DNA from: JBKGYG01 sp046546235 | GTDB taxonomy: Bacteria; Bacillota; Clostridia; Lachnospirales; DSM-24629 | DNA: 64,000 nt | Direction: 5' to 3' | Assembly (NCBI GenBank): GCA_046546235.1 | Contig: JBKGYG010000001.1 | Span: 1-64,000, forward strand | Part shown: in pieces, positions 18,152 through 28,119 of the stretch | Layout of the letters: each line of letters begins with the position of its first letter | How positions within the stretch are numbered: position 1 is the first letter of the stretch | Notes under the pieces: model-generated | Databases searched by the model: none | Told to the model about the DNA's origin: nothing | The model's input: the letters and a program-made list of their open reading frames with translations, nothing else | Position numbers and translations under genes: made by a program

Positions 18152-19048
18152 TTAAACATTTAAGTGCTTTCTTAATGTCCATCTACTTCCCAACATCCCA
18201 ATTCCAACACCAATTCCTAAACAAATTGGCAATAGTACTGCAAATATGTCGTGTAAATCAAGAAAAACAAGAATGTCTCTTAATAATGGATAGTTTGTCC
18301 GAATATTATTGATTACTCTATCGTAAAAAAAATAAATTATTGATAATGGTATAATTGAACCAACAAGGCCAATTATAATGCCTTCAAAAACAAAAGGCCT
18401 TCTAACAAATTTGTCAGTAGCTCCTATTAATTTCATTATTTTTATCTCATCTTTTCTCATTGTAATACTTATTCTCACAGTATTACTAATTAGAAATAAT
18501 GCTACAAAAATTAAAATCACAAAAATAACTAGAGAAATATACGCAATAAAAGTATTCATATTAGTTAACGTATCAGCAGCAATATCAGAATGATAAATAT
18601 GTCTTACCCCAGGGATTTTCTCTACATAAACAACAAAATCCTTCTGTTTTGATAAATCTTCTAAAAATATTTTATAAGAAGCCGACTCTTCAAAAGGATT
18701 GTCATCATCGTACCCTTGAAGTATTTCTTCATATTGAGGATGATCAGCTTTCCATCTTTCCCAAGCTTCTTCTGGTGATATATACTCGATTGATTTTAAC
18801 TCTGGCCGTTTACTTATCTCTCTACCTATATAGTCAATTTCATCTTGAGTAATATCTTCTTTAAAAAAAACTTGAAGTCCCACTACATCATTAAATTGAT
18901 TAACTGCATATTGAAAATTAGTAAGAACTGTATAAAAAAGCCCAAAAATGAATAAACAAGCCGCTATTGTACTAATAGATGCAATGGTTAATAATCTATT
19001 TTTTAACATGTTTTTAAAGCTTTGTTTTATACTATAACTAATTCTCAT
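18152..19048 (-). CDS. ftsX: FtsX, permease-like cell-division protein
   Basis: FtsX is the membrane half of the FtsEX complex, which passes ATP-driven movement to a periplasmic or wall hydrolase. The 298-residue protein has four hydrophobic helices (one near residues 20-45, three in the C-terminal half) and the expected large extracytoplasmic loop after helix 1 (FFKEDITQDEI...). The start is set at ATG 19048, with GAGGGGG 8 bases upstream; the reading from 19075 has no site and runs deeper into ftsE. The gene overlaps the end of ftsE by 11 bases, which usually means coupled translation, and is followed by its likely partner hydrolase. Confidence 0.93.
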   Translation of the reverse strand: MRISYSIKQSFKNMLKNRLLTIASISTIAACLFIFGLFYTVLTNFQYAVNQFNDVVGLQVFFKEDITQDEIDYIGREISKRPELKSIEYISPEEAWERWKADHPQYEEILQGYDDDNPFEESASYKIFLEDLSKQKDFVVYVEKIPGVRHIYHSDIAADTLTNMNTFIAYISLVIFVILIFVALFLISNTVRISITMRKDEIKIMKLIGATDKFVRRPFVFEGIIIGLVGSIIPLSIIYFFYDRVINNIRTNYPLLRDILVFLDLHDIFAVLLPICLGIGVGIGMLGSRWTLRKHLNV

Positions 19049-19724
19049 TACTATAACCCCCTCGTTGTATATCACTTACAATACGACCATTACTAAGTGT
19101 AATTACCCTTTTTTGCATAGCATTAACTATTTCTTTATCGTGTGTAACAACAAGTATGGTTGTCCCTCTTTTGTTTATTTCATTTAAATGTTTCACAATT
19201 TCCCAAGATATTCGAGGATCCAAGTTGCCAGTTGGCTCATCTGCTAGAAGAATAGAGGGGTTATTAACAATCGCACGTGCTATAGCAGTCCTTTGCTGTT
19301 CTCCTCCTGATAATTCAGTTGGAAAAGATTTTGTTTTTTTTGATAACTCAAGTAATGATAAAACCATAGGTACTTGTCGTCTAATTTGTCTTTTAGATGC
19401 CTCAACAGCATTTAAACCAAATGCTACATTGTCATACACATTCATATTCTTTAACAACTTAAAGTCTTGAAAAACAACTCCCATTTCTCTTCTTAATTTA
19501 TGAACATTTTTTTTCTTTAATAAATTGACATGTTTATTCCGAACATAGACTTCTCCTTCTGTAGGATCGATTTCTTTAAGTAATAATTTAATTAGCGTCG
19601 ATTTCCCTGAGCCACTACTTCCTACAATAAAAACAAATTCACCTTTATCTATCTTTATATTAATCCCATTTAATGCAACAACACCATTATCATATATCTT
19701 CGAAACGTTTTCTAATTGAATCAC
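19038..19724 (-). CDS. ftsE: FtsE, cell-division ATP-binding protein
   Basis: The ATPase half of FtsEX has 228 residues, the normal length. Walker A is [12 protein letters not shown] (about 36-47), the ABC signature is LSGGEQQRTAIARA, Walker B is ILLADEPTGNLDP, and a switch His lies in VVTHDKE. The start codon is GTG at 19724 with GGAGG 7 bases before it. It leads the ftsE-ftsX-M23 group. No clear promoter was found in the 104 bases between it and the CdaR-type gene, so read-through from there is possible. Confidence 0.95.
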   Translation of the reverse strand: MIQLENVSKIYDNGVVALNGINIKIDKGEFVFIVGSSGSGKSTLIKLLLKEIDPTEGEVYVRNKHVNLLKKKNVHKLRREMGVVFQDFKLLKNMNVYDNVAFGLNAVEASKRQIRRQVPMVLSLLELSKKTKSFPTELSGGEQQRTAIARAIVNNPSILLADEPTGNLDPRISWEIVKHLNEINKRGTTILVVTHDKEIVNAMQKRVITLSNGRIVSDIQRGGYSNEN

Positions 19725-19828
19725 AGCCTACCCTCCTCATGTCAACTTTCTTTATTAATTAACCTAAATCTTTTACGTTTTTACTCTCTAACTTCTATCT
19801 CAGGCGTATTTACTCTAGTTGTTACAAG

Positions 19829-20914
19829 TTAGTAGGTATTATTCATATGCTTCATGTACTTTACAACCATTAGAGCAATTTTGAATGTAATTGCATCATC
19901 AAAAACACGTAAATCTAATCCCGTATTTTTTTGCAGCTTATCTAATCTGTATACTAACGTATTTCTATGAATATATAGTTGTCTAGATGTTTCAGATACA
20001 TTGAGGCTGTTTTCAAAAAATTTATTGATAGTTGAAATTGTTTCTTCATCAAATTCATCTGGAGATTTATCATCGAATATTTCTTTAATAAACATTTTGC
20101 ATAATGGCATTGGTAATTGATATATTAATCTTCCTATTCCCAAATTATTATATCCTATAACATAACTATCACTATAAAAGATTTTCCCTACATCTAGTGC
20201 CATTTTTGCTTCTTTATAAGACCTAGATACATCTTTTATATCGCTTATAATCGTCCCATAAGAAATATAAACTTTTGTCATAACTTCACTGTTTAATGTG
20301 TCTAAAATAACCCTTGCAGTTTTCTCTATTTCTTTAAAAGTATCATTATCTTTTAATTCTTTAACTAAAATTATATTATGCTCGTCTACAGCAGTAATAA
20401 AATCTTTAGTTTTTGTTGGAAAAATACTTCTTACTGTTTCAAGTATATTATTGTCTTTCTCTAGCTTTGTTTCAATGATATATACAACTCGTTTTACATC
20501 TGTATCTATATGCAATTTTTTTGATCGATTATATATGTCTACAAGCAAAAGGTTATCTAATAATAAGTTCTTAATAAAATTATCTTTATCAAATCGTTCT
20601 TTATAAGCAATCAATAAGTTCTGTATTTGAAAAGAAGCTATTTTACCGATCTTATATACATCTTCAGCATCACCCTTTGTAGATATAATATATTCAACTT
20701 GTTGATCATCATATACTTTGAAGAATTGATATCCTTTTACCAGTTGACTTTCCGCAGGCGATTCAACAAAGTAAGGTACTGCGTCATTATATTCATCAAA
20801 ATCTTTTTCTGTAGATGCCAATACTTTTCCTTCAACATCCATTACACTAATTTCTATTCTTGTTATAGCTTTAAGCCCTTCTATAGTATTTTGAAGAATT
20901 TGATTTGAAATCAT
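19829..20914 (-). CDS. CdaR/PucR-family transcriptional regulator
   Basis: The protein has 361 residues. The N-terminal part (about 1-130) resembles the sugar-diacid-recognition domain of CdaR proteins, the middle is a GGDEF-like/CdaR linker region, and the C-terminus is a PucR-type helix-turn-helix (LNVSETSRQLYIHRNTLVYR, about 310-330). Such proteins activate genes for uptake or use of carbon compounds, often glycerate or glucarate. It lies downstream of the MsmX/UgpC-type sugar ATPase gene, separated by a terminator. That fits a control link to sugar uptake, but the ligand and targets are unknown. Confidence 0.8.
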   Translation of the reverse strand: MISNQILQNTIEGLKAITRIEISVMDVEGKVLASTEKDFDEYNDAVPYFVESPAESQLVKGYQFFKVYDDQQVEYIISTKGDAEDVYKIGKIASFQIQNLLIAYKERFDKDNFIKNLLLDNLLLVDIYNRSKKLHIDTDVKRVVYIIETKLEKDNNILETVRSIFPTKTKDFITAVDEHNIILVKELKDNDTFKEIEKTARVILDTLNSEVMTKVYISYGTIISDIKDVSRSYKEAKMALDVGKIFYSDSYVIGYNNLGIGRLIYQLPMPLCKMFIKEIFDDKSPDEFDEETISTINKFFENSLNVSETSRQLYIHRNTLVYRLDKLQKNTGLDLRVFDDAITFKIALMVVKYMKHMNNTY

Positions 20915-21049
20915 TGATACACTTCCTTTTTTGTTAGACTTTTATATATAAGAATTATTACCTAAAACATTACCTATAACAACTTAATAATCATTTATAA
21001 TATCATAATTTCCTTAATTATATATTATAGCAAAAACAACATAATTAAA

Positions 21050-21081
21050 AGAGGAAATACATATTTTTATGCATTTCCTCT
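21050..21081 (-). terminator. Terminator of the MsmX/UgpC-like ATPase gene
   Basis: AGAGGAAATACATA and TATGCATTTCCTCT form a long stem with one mismatch and a short T loop, about 30 bases past the stop at 21113. On the minus strand it is followed by TTTTAATTATG. Confidence 0.8.
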
Positions 21082-21112
21082 AAAATTCGTCATTTTTTAA
21101 TATTAATTCTAT

Positions 21113-22225
21113 TTAATTTGTTATAACTTGCTCTGTTTCTTTATCAAAAATATGAATCTTATTTAAATCAAAAGCTAATTTAACAATATCTCCTGGTCTT
21201 GCTTTTGTACGTGGATTAACACGTGCAGTCATATCAGTGTCATCAAGAGATACATATAAGTACACTTCTGCTCCAAGCATCTCATATACATTAACTACTA
21301 CTTCTACCATACTCTCAGGCGAAGACTCTAAGAATATTTGTGAATCGTGGATATCTTCTGGTCTAATTCCAATAGTAACTTCTTTTTCTACATATCCATT
21401 AGCGATTAATTTCTTAGCTTTTGCATCTGGTACAGGAACAGCATTAGAACCAAATTCTAAAACTACTTCATCTCCTGCTTTTATTACTTTTGCATCAACG
21501 AAATTCATCTGAGGTGAACCAATAAAACCAGCAACAAATAAGTTATTTGGATTATTATACAAATTAGATGGCGTATCTACTTGTTGAATAATACCATCTT
21601 TTAATACTACAATTCTTGTTCCTAATGTCATCGCTTCTGTTTGGTCATGTGTAACATAGATAACTGTAGTTTGTAATTTTTGATGTAATTTTGAAATCTC
21701 AAGACGCATTTGAACTCTGAGTTTTGCATCTAAGTTAGATAAAGGCTCATCCATTAAAAATACTTTTGGTTCACGAACAATTGCACGTCCCATAGCCACA
21801 CGCTGTCTCTGTCCACCAGATAATGCTTTTGGTCTACGATCTAACAAATGTTCAATATCTAAAATCTTTGCTGCTTCTCTAACTCTTTTTTCAATTTCAG
21901 GTTTTGGCATTCTTCTTAATTTTAAACCAAATGCCATATTATCATACACTGTCATATGTGGATACAATGCATAGTTTTGGAAAACCATTGCAATATCCCT
22001 ATCCTTTGGTTCTACATGATTAACCAAACGATCTCCTATCCAAACTTCACCTTCAGTTATATCTTCTAATCCTGCTATCATTCTTAGTGTTGTTGATTTA
22101 CCACAACCTGAAGGTCCTACAAAAATAATAAACTCTTTGTCTTCAATCTCCAAATTAAAATCCCTTACTGCTGTTACTCCACCTGGATAAACTTTCTTAA
22201 CATCTTTTAATGATAAGCTTGCCAT
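21113..22225 (-). CDS. Multi-sugar ABC transporter ATP-binding protein (MsmX/UgpC/MalK family)
   Basis: A cytoplasmic ABC ATPase of 370 residues. Walker A is [16 protein letters not shown] (about 37-52), the Q-loop is [15 protein letters not shown], the signature is [16 protein letters not shown], Walker B is [13 protein letters not shown] and the switch is [10 protein letters not shown]-terminal TOBE/OB regulatory domain (about 235-370; IGIRPEDI) marks the MalK/UgpC/MsmX group. No permease or binding protein gene lies nearby. In Firmicutes such orphan ATPases power several sugar importers, as MsmX does in Bacillus. It stands alone with its own promoter candidate and a strong terminator. Confidence 0.92.
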   Translation of the reverse strand: MASLSLKDVKKVYPGGVTAVRDFNLEIEDKEFIIFVGPSGCGKSTTLRMIAGLEDITEGEVWIGDRLVNHVEPKDRDIAMVFQNYALYPHMTVYDNMAFGLKLRRMPKPEIEKRVREAAKILDIEHLLDRRPKALSGGQRQRVAMGRAIVREPKVFLMDEPLSNLDAKLRVQMRLEISKLHQKLQTTVIYVTHDQTEAMTLGTRIVVLKDGIIQQVDTPSNLYNNPNNLFVAGFIGSPQMNFVDAKVIKAGDEVVLEFGSNAVPVPDAKAKKLIANGYVEKEVTIGIRPEDIHDSQIFLESSPESMVEVVVNVYEMLGAEVYLYVSLDDTDMTARVNPRTKARPGDIVKLAFDLNKIHIFDKETEQVITN

Positions 22226-22569
22226 GAGTTTGCCCCCTTAAATTTAATTCTTATCAATTTCATTTTTTGAATTGTAACATATTTTTAATATTTTTTTTAC
22301 AAGTGTAACTATACACTATTTTAAAAATGATTACCATAGTTTATTTTAACAAATTAGTAAAAATAGATTTGTCTAATTTGTATAAGCTTTGTTTTATTGT
22401 ACGTGGATTATAAAATCTCAAAGCATATCATTGCTATTTACTGTTTATATTTAATAATTGTTTGACTAATTTAATTGTAAAAAAAACATATAATATTATT
22501 TTTAACACTTTTAGATAATATTAGTATTCTTATATTCATAAATAATATGCTATTTTTACTAAAATTTAG
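22226..22569. other. 344-bp intergenic region upstream of the sugar ATPase
   Basis: There is no gene here. It holds the ATPase promoter candidate with an inverted repeat (22272-22317) and a second inverted repeat, ACAAATTAG (22349-22357) with CTAATTTGT (22373-22381). The rest is AT-rich with no terminator I could support after tagA, so read-through from the wall cluster into the ATPase gene cannot be excluded. Confidence 0.6.
22272..22317 (-). promoter_or_regulatory. Promoter and operator candidate of the sugar ATPase gene
   Basis: TGT-TACAAT on the minus strand (plus 22272-22280) is a TGn-extended -10. An inverted repeat AGTGTA-TAGT-TACACT on the minus strand (22302-22317) covers the -35 to -50 area, a position typical of an activator or repressor site. 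Confidence 0.4.
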
Positions 22570-23295
22570 TTATTTAGATCTTTTAACTTTAAAAATAAAC
22601 AAAGGTAATTGAATCATTCGTTTGATTCTTGTAGGTTGTTTTATTAGCCTATAAAACCATTCTAAATTTAATTTTATCATCCATTTAGGTGCTCTTTTAA
22701 TATTTCCAGACATCACGTCAAAAGAGCCTCCCACTCCTATGCATAGTTTCACTTTAAGTCTACTTCGATTGTTATATATCCAATATTCTTGTTTAGGGGC
22801 TCCTAACCCTACCAATAGTAAATCTGGCTTAACTTTATTAATATCTTCAACAATCTGTTCTTCTCTTTGTTTATCAAAGTAACCATCAACTGTTCCTACA
22901 ATTTTTAGCCCTGGATATTTTGTTTCCATAATTTTTTTTGCAGAATCTACAATTCCTGGTGCCGCTCCAAAAAAATAAACTGTTTTATTAGTTTTAGAAA
23001 TCTTTTCAAAAACACCTTGAACCAAATCATACCCAGCTACTCTTTCTGGAACAGGGTTGTTTAGCAATTTAGCTGCCTTCACAATCCCTATTCCATCAGG
23101 GACTACTAAATCTCCATTATTTAAAACATCAATAAGTCTTTTCTGTTTTTGTGCTATCATTACTATTTCTGGATTTGGTGTAAAAACCATTTTGCTATTA
23201 TTATTTTCATTATCAAGGATATTTATTACCTTATTTACAGCTTCTTTCATAGAAACTTTATGAAAATAAACATTTAGTATCTTTACTCTACTCAT
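22570..23295 (-). CDS. tagA: WecB/TagA/CpsF-family glycosyltransferase
   Basis: The 241-residue enzyme transfers an N-acetylhexosamine, usually ManNAc, to a GlcNAc-pyrophosphoryl-undecaprenol carrier, the first committed step of wall teichoic acid or linkage-unit synthesis. Family landmarks are TPNPEIVMIAQ (about 40-50), VVPDGIGIV, RVAGYDL, a FFGAAPGI nucleotide-binding turn and LLVGLGAPKQEYWI near residue 165. It acts at the inner membrane face. It is the last gene of the envelope cluster, 3 bases after csaB, a pairing that suggests a pyruvylated secondary wall polymer. Confidence 0.9.
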   Translation of the reverse strand: MSRVKILNVYFHKVSMKEAVNKVINILDNENNNSKMVFTPNPEIVMIAQKQKRLIDVLNNGDLVVPDGIGIVKAAKLLNNPVPERVAGYDLVQGVFEKISKTNKTVYFFGAAPGIVDSAKKIMETKYPGLKIVGTVDGYFDKQREEQIVEDINKVKPDLLLVGLGAPKQEYWIYNNRSRLKVKLCIGVGGSFDVMSGNIKRAPKWMIKLNLEWFYRLIKQPTRIKRMIQLPLFIFKVKRSK

Positions 23296-23298
23296 TTC

Positions 23299-24393
23299 TC
23301 ACTTACCCTTTTCTATTAATTTATATAAATATTTATTGTTTTGTTTTGCTCTTTCTTTTAATTTCTTGATGTTAGCAGCAAGTTCAACCTGTTTATCATT
23401 ATAATTTTTTAATAAGCTTCCTATAGTGTTAACTATTTTGTTAATATCAATTTGTTTAATGTATTCTATACTTGGCATATTTGCCTGATTTAAGTAATAT
23501 TTGATTTTAGGATCATATACTAAACCTATCATAGGTACAGTTTCTATACCTGCAAATATTAAAGCATGCAACCTCATAGAAATAATTATATCCATAGACC
23601 CAATAACTCCAATTAATTCATTAGAACTATATGTCTTTTGTAAAATGCTTGCATTTTTTTTCATTAGTTGCATTATTTTTTGACTTGTTATTAAATCTTG
23701 TGGGTATTGCATAGGAATAAACAATATATCTAACTTATAATTCTGAATAATCTCATCACATAAGGTAGCAAATACTCTTAAGTCTCTTTGATTCCCCCAT
23801 TTTCTAACAGCTATTCCTATTTTTTTATTATCAATATTTATATTTTCTGCTGATAATATTTTTGTTATTTTAGTCTTATCTGCTGGCTTTAATAAAAAAA
23901 CTGGGTCAGAAGTTATGTAAATAGGAGGTCTATTCACCCCTATTGTTTCAAGCATTTCTTTTGACAAAGTCTCACGCAAAGTAATTATATCTACTTTATT
24001 TATAATCCATCTTACAAGTTTAATATTTAATTTTTTCGATAAAGGTCCTACTCCATTTGAGTAAAGCATTACTTTTTTCCCAAATATCTTTCCAAATAAA
24101 ATAATTAATAAATAATACCAAAGGGATCTAGAGCTTGTTTTATCTTGTAAAAGATTACCTCCACCACTTAGAATTATATCACTTCTAATTATCCCTCTTA
24201 AAATACTAAAAGGATTAAATGAATGTAGACTTTTTATCTTATGGTTTTTCGCAGTTTTTTTAGGGTTTGATGATAAAGCAGTTATCTCAATAGGCATTTT
24301 TTCTTCCTTTATGCTATTATTTATAGCTTGAAGTATAGATTCATCGCCACTATTATTAAACCCTAAATAACCTGATATCAATACTTTTATCAT
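23299..24393 (-). CDS. csaB: CsaB, polysaccharide pyruvyl transferase
   Basis: The 364-residue protein begins VLISGYLGFNNSGDESIL, the usual N-terminus of CsaB-type pyruvyl transferases, and carries DIILSGGGNLLQDKTS and a C-terminal RLHALIFAGIETVP motif in which the family's Arg and His sit. CsaB adds ketal pyruvate from phosphoenolpyruvate to a wall polysaccharide, and SLH-domain proteins dock on that group. It therefore implies S-layer or SLH-type surface proteins in this organism, though none is encoded here. It overlaps DUF5693 by 4 bases and runs into tagA. Confidence 0.9.
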   Translation of the reverse strand: MIKVLISGYLGFNNSGDESILQAINNSIKEEKMPIEITALSSNPKKTAKNHKIKSLHSFNPFSILRGIIRSDIILSGGGNLLQDKTSSRSLWYYLLIILFGKIFGKKVMLYSNGVGPLSKKLNIKLVRWIINKVDIITLRETLSKEMLETIGVNRPPIYITSDPVFLLKPADKTKITKILSAENINIDNKKIGIAVRKWGNQRDLRVFATLCDEIIQNYKLDILFIPMQYPQDLITSQKIMQLMKKNASILQKTYSSNELIGVIGSMDIIISMRLHALIFAGIETVPMIGLVYDPKIKYYLNQANMPSIEYIKQIDINKIVNTIGSLLKNYNDKQVELAANIKKLKERAKQNNKYLYKLIEKGK

Positions 24394-26570
24394 TCTTCTT
24401 TTAACCCTCTCTTATATAGCTTCATCATTTTTGCTATAATTTTTTCTAATAAAAATAATCCTACTATAAATGCAATACCAATAATTAAACCTATAATCGT
24501 CCCAAATATTGTCCTTATTACAGATACATAAATAGGTGTTCTTTGATGTGAAAATGTATTAATGATTGAGGTTTGACCCACCATTGCAATAAAAACTAGT
24601 ACAATAATAAATCTAAATCTCAATTTATATACCAAATAAACAGATACTATTATAATAGGAGTTGCTATTAAGAACTCTTTTAATCTAGGTCTAACCATTA
24701 ATGCATTTTCTAAGAAATTCCTTAAAGTAATTTCTAATGTAGATGGCTGTATATTTGTCTCATGACCAGTTCTAGCTAAATATACATACCCTATAACAAA
24801 TATAAAGCCTGTTATTAGAATATGTTTTAATTTTAAATTAACATTCAAAAGTTTATTAAATAATTTTATATAATGCTTTAAAACACATGTTAGACTATTA
24901 ATTATATTCATATTCATTTCTAGTCTTATAATTAATAGTCCTAAAATTATCAAAGGAATTATTTGACTAACTTTTACTCCTCTGTATATTTTAAGTTCTA
25001 AGATATATCTTATATCTGCTAAAACTCCACTTAAAAATAATCCTCCTAGTAGCGATATCACATTTGTTATAATTACAATATTAATACTTTCTATAATTAT
25101 TTTAAACAAGGACTTTTCTGTCAATTCTTTTTTATATAACTTTATGTTAATATTCCTTAACCGAGCAAATAAATAATACAATGATAAACTAGGGAATATT
25201 ATAGCAATAGCTAATGAAATAATAGTTGTTGTGAAATTTGGGGCAACAAAAAGTGCACCAGCAACTCCTAAAACACTTACAACAAACAAAGATAAATTTA
25301 TAATCTCACTAAATCTATAAAATATATTTATTAATATTAATCCTGATATAATTATTCCTAAAGCAATTAGTATCATTACATAATAATTAGAATCTAACGA
25401 CTTAAACGGTGTATGTTTGCCAATTGTTATACTATGGTCCTCTAACCGTTGTTCCAAATCAGCAAACATATCTTCATATGCCTCTTCATCAGTAACGTAA
25501 TTATCATTATATACAAAAGGCTTAAAATAAATCATTCTAATGTTTCTTTCAGTTATAGCTCTATAAAAAGTATTAGTAATTTCTTCTGCTCCTTGATAAT
25601 TATAATATTTATAACGTTCTTGAACCCAATCCCATACTGAAAACACTCTTACTAATTGTTCTTGTTCCATTAAAGAAATTAATCCATCTAATCCTTCAAA
25701 ATTTATATGCATTCTTTGTGCTTCTGTCTCTATAAGGCTAATACTAATATCCTTTTCTCTTAAGTAATCAGCTAACAAATTCATATTATCTGGGAATCCC
25801 AAAACTTCTTTTCCCGTTAATATTAATACATTTGGATTAATATCATGCCTTTTAATTTCTCTTTTATATGCTTCTACTGATTTCAACGACTCATTTGGTA
25901 TTGAAATAATTCTTGGTATAACTTCTAAACCAGATTGTTTAATTTGATTAACTTTATTTTTATCTAATCCTATCCCCAAATTAATAATCTTAGAAGCATA
26001 CAATCTTTCTATTTCATCTTCTTTTTCTCTTTCCTCCTTTAAATATAAGTCATCTTGTAAGTACAGAGCTTCCTTTTCATTTCCATCTAAAACAATATAA
26101 TAGTGATTATTCACTTTAAATGCATCAATATATATATCAGCATATCGATTCTTATAACTGTCGTTTATCCACTTATATAATTCATTATCTTCCATTCCCA
26201 AAATAATATCAAATTTATCTAAATCCAAAGATTGTACTCTCTCGTAAACATCATTTTCTCGCCAAAATGATTCTTCTTCTAATTCTTTATAAGTTATATA
26301 ATGTAGTTCTTTGTTTTCTGCCAAAGAAAACACAGTTTCCTCCATAACGCCTACTGAAGTAACTCCCAATGTTTCAAAAAATCTCATCCAATATATAATA
26401 TCTTCTTCTGATTCATTTGCTAATTCCGCTATCTCATCATAATCTAAAACGAATTCTACTTGTTCACTAGTTCGCTCTACATCATGTCTGTTTATAATAG
26501 AAACTACAAGTGTAGCCAAACTAATAACACATATTATAATAAGACTAAAAAAATATACCTTTTTATTCAT
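24390..26570 (-). CDS. DUF5693-family multi-pass membrane protein
   Basis: This is a 726-residue protein of unknown function that I recognise as DUF5693 from its place with csaB and its layout. One N-terminal membrane helix (about residues 5-25) is followed by a soluble, outward-facing part (about 30-385) containing DDVERTSEQVEF-like and RMIYFKPFVYND segments. A C-terminal half then holds about nine membrane helices (about 390-715). The soluble part has alternating strands and helices resembling a glycosyl-hydrolase-like barrel, but I see no catalytic signature. It overlaps murJ by 8 bases and csaB by 4, so all three are likely coupled. A role in making or moving a wall polymer is inference from context. 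Confidence 0.75.
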   Translation of the reverse strand: MNKKVYFFSLIIICVISLATLVVSIINRHDVERTSEQVEFVLDYDEIAELANESEEDIIYWMRFFETLGVTSVGVMEETVFSLAENKELHYITYKELEEESFWRENDVYERVQSLDLDKFDIILGMEDNELYKWINDSYKNRYADIYIDAFKVNNHYYIVLDGNEKEALYLQDDLYLKEEREKEDEIERLYASKIINLGIGLDKNKVNQIKQSGLEVIPRIISIPNESLKSVEAYKREIKRHDINPNVLILTGKEVLGFPDNMNLLADYLREKDISISLIETEAQRMHINFEGLDGLISLMEQEQLVRVFSVWDWVQERYKYYNYQGAEEITNTFYRAITERNIRMIYFKPFVYNDNYVTDEEAYEDMFADLEQRLEDHSITIGKHTPFKSLDSNYYVMILIALGIIISGLILINIFYRFSEIINLSLFVVSVLGVAGALFVAPNFTTTIISLAIAIIFPSLSLYYLFARLRNINIKLYKKELTEKSLFKIIIESINIVIITNVISLLGGLFLSGVLADIRYILELKIYRGVKVSQIIPLIILGLLIIRLEMNMNIINSLTCVLKHYIKLFNKLLNVNLKLKHILITGFIFVIGYVYLARTGHETNIQPSTLEITLRNFLENALMVRPRLKEFLIATPIIIVSVYLVYKLRFRFIIVLVFIAMVGQTSIINTFSHQRTPIYVSVIRTIFGTIIGLIIGIAFIVGLFLLEKIIAKMMKLYKRGLKEE

Positions 26571-28104
26571 TACACTTTCTTCCCTTTATTTTAAATTTAT
26601 CTAATAAACCAACAGAAATATCGTTTTTTAATAATAACGTAAATATAATGTAGACTATTATGCCTACCCCACCACAAATCATTATTATAAATCCTTGTTT
26701 TAAAAAAACACTTTTCAAAGTTATTCCCATTAACAACTCCTTTAAGTAATAAACTACTATTCCCATTCCTAAAGAAGCTACTAAAGTTTTTAAAAAAGAT
26801 TTTATCAAAGTCATATATACAAAAATCTGATTTGATTTTGAATATAATACTATAAGAATTACAGCTCCTATTAGAAAAGATAATGCTGACGCTAAAGGAA
26901 TACCTATATAGCCTACTTGCTCTCTCAATAAAATAGATAATATAAAATTAGAGCATAAAACACAAAATCCTGTAAAAATAGGAACTCTTATATTTTTCCT
27001 TGAATAAAATGCCTTATTTAAAACATCTACAACACCAAAGCCAATCATTCCTATAGAAAAAGCAGATAAAGCTCTAGCAACATCTAATACTGCCGCCTCA
27101 TCAAAACGGTCTTCTTGATATACCATACTAATAATCGGTATAGATAATACTATAATTCCTATTGCCATTGGAATAAGTAAATAAAAAAGACCTTTTATAA
27201 CTGTAGTAACTGTACTATTAAATTCATTTTGATCCTGTCCTACTATTTTTTTACTGAATTTTGGAAACATAACAGCAGTTATACCATATACAACAACAGT
27301 AACTACAGGGAAGTAAATATTGTTGGAATAATTTATAATGGGAATCTTGCTTTCATTTATTATTGAAGTATCCATTAATATGTTTAAATTATGAATCGCT
27401 GTAACAAATATAATCGGGATTACTGCTACAATAAAACTTTTTAACACTTTGTCCTTAAAATTAATATAAAATTTATACTTATATCCAACTTTCATTGCTG
27501 TTGGAATTTGAACTAACCATTGCAATACCCAACCTAGTACAATTGCAATAGCTAAACCATAAACTCCATAATCATCTACTAAAAAGAAAAGATAAACTAA
27601 TACAATAATGTTTCCTGGTATACTAATAATAGCAGGTATAACAAAACGTTCATTGCCTTGTAAAAAAGCGACAAAAACATATGTTAATACTATGATTATT
27701 ACTGATGGAAACATAATCTGAGTTAAATGAACTGTCAATAAATAATGACTCTTTGCATCTGACACCATCAATTTAACAAATAAAGGAGCAAATAACAAGC
27801 CTAATACTGTTATACATGCTGTAACTAATAACAAACTATTTATTATATTGTTAATTGATTTATTAGTAATCTCTTTGTTTTTTACTTTTTCTACAACAAT
27901 AGGAATTAGTGTTAGACTAATTCCAGTTGCAATACTTAAAAATATTTGTATAGTTGAATTAAAAGAAGCATAATATGCTGTTGCTTCTTCAGAAACTCCA
28001 AGTCGTCTTCCTATAATTGCATCTCTAATAAACCCCATAAATTTAGTTGAAAATGTTAGCATAATTATAACTGCTATAGTGTTAACTGTATTGTTTCTTC
28101 TCAT
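26563..28104 (-). CDS. murJ: MurJ/MviN-family lipid flippase
   Basis: This 513-residue integral membrane protein of the MOP exporter superfamily has about 14 helices, the family norm. The N-terminal region, STKFMGFIRDAIIGRRLGVS, holds the conserved Arg residues of MurJ, and an RxxxP-type stretch lies mid-protein. MurJ flips lipid II across the membrane for peptidoglycan synthesis. Here, inside a wall-polymer operon, it could instead serve another undecaprenyl-linked intermediate. The ATG follows GGAGATAATA and lies 15 bases after the LTA-synthase-like gene. Confidence 0.88.
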   Translation of the reverse strand: MRRNNTVNTIAVIIMLTFSTKFMGFIRDAIIGRRLGVSEEATAYYASFNSTIQIFLSIATGISLTLIPIVVEKVKNKEITNKSINNIINSLLLVTACITVLGLLFAPLFVKLMVSDAKSHYLLTVHLTQIMFPSVIIIVLTYVFVAFLQGNERFVIPAIISIPGNIIVLVYLFFLVDDYGVYGLAIAIVLGWVLQWLVQIPTAMKVGYKYKFYINFKDKVLKSFIVAVIPIIFVTAIHNLNILMDTSIINESKIPIINYSNNIYFPVVTVVVYGITAVMFPKFSKKIVGQDQNEFNSTVTTVIKGLFYLLIPMAIGIIVLSIPIISMVYQEDRFDEAAVLDVARALSAFSIGMIGFGVVDVLNKAFYSRKNIRVPIFTGFCVLCSNFILSILLREQVGYIGIPLASALSFLIGAVILIVLYSKSNQIFVYMTLIKSFLKTLVASLGMGIVVYYLKELLMGITLKSVFLKQGFIIMICGGVGIIVYIIFTLLLKNDISVGLLDKFKIKGRKCNE

Positions 28105-28119
28105 TATTATCTCCGTTCT

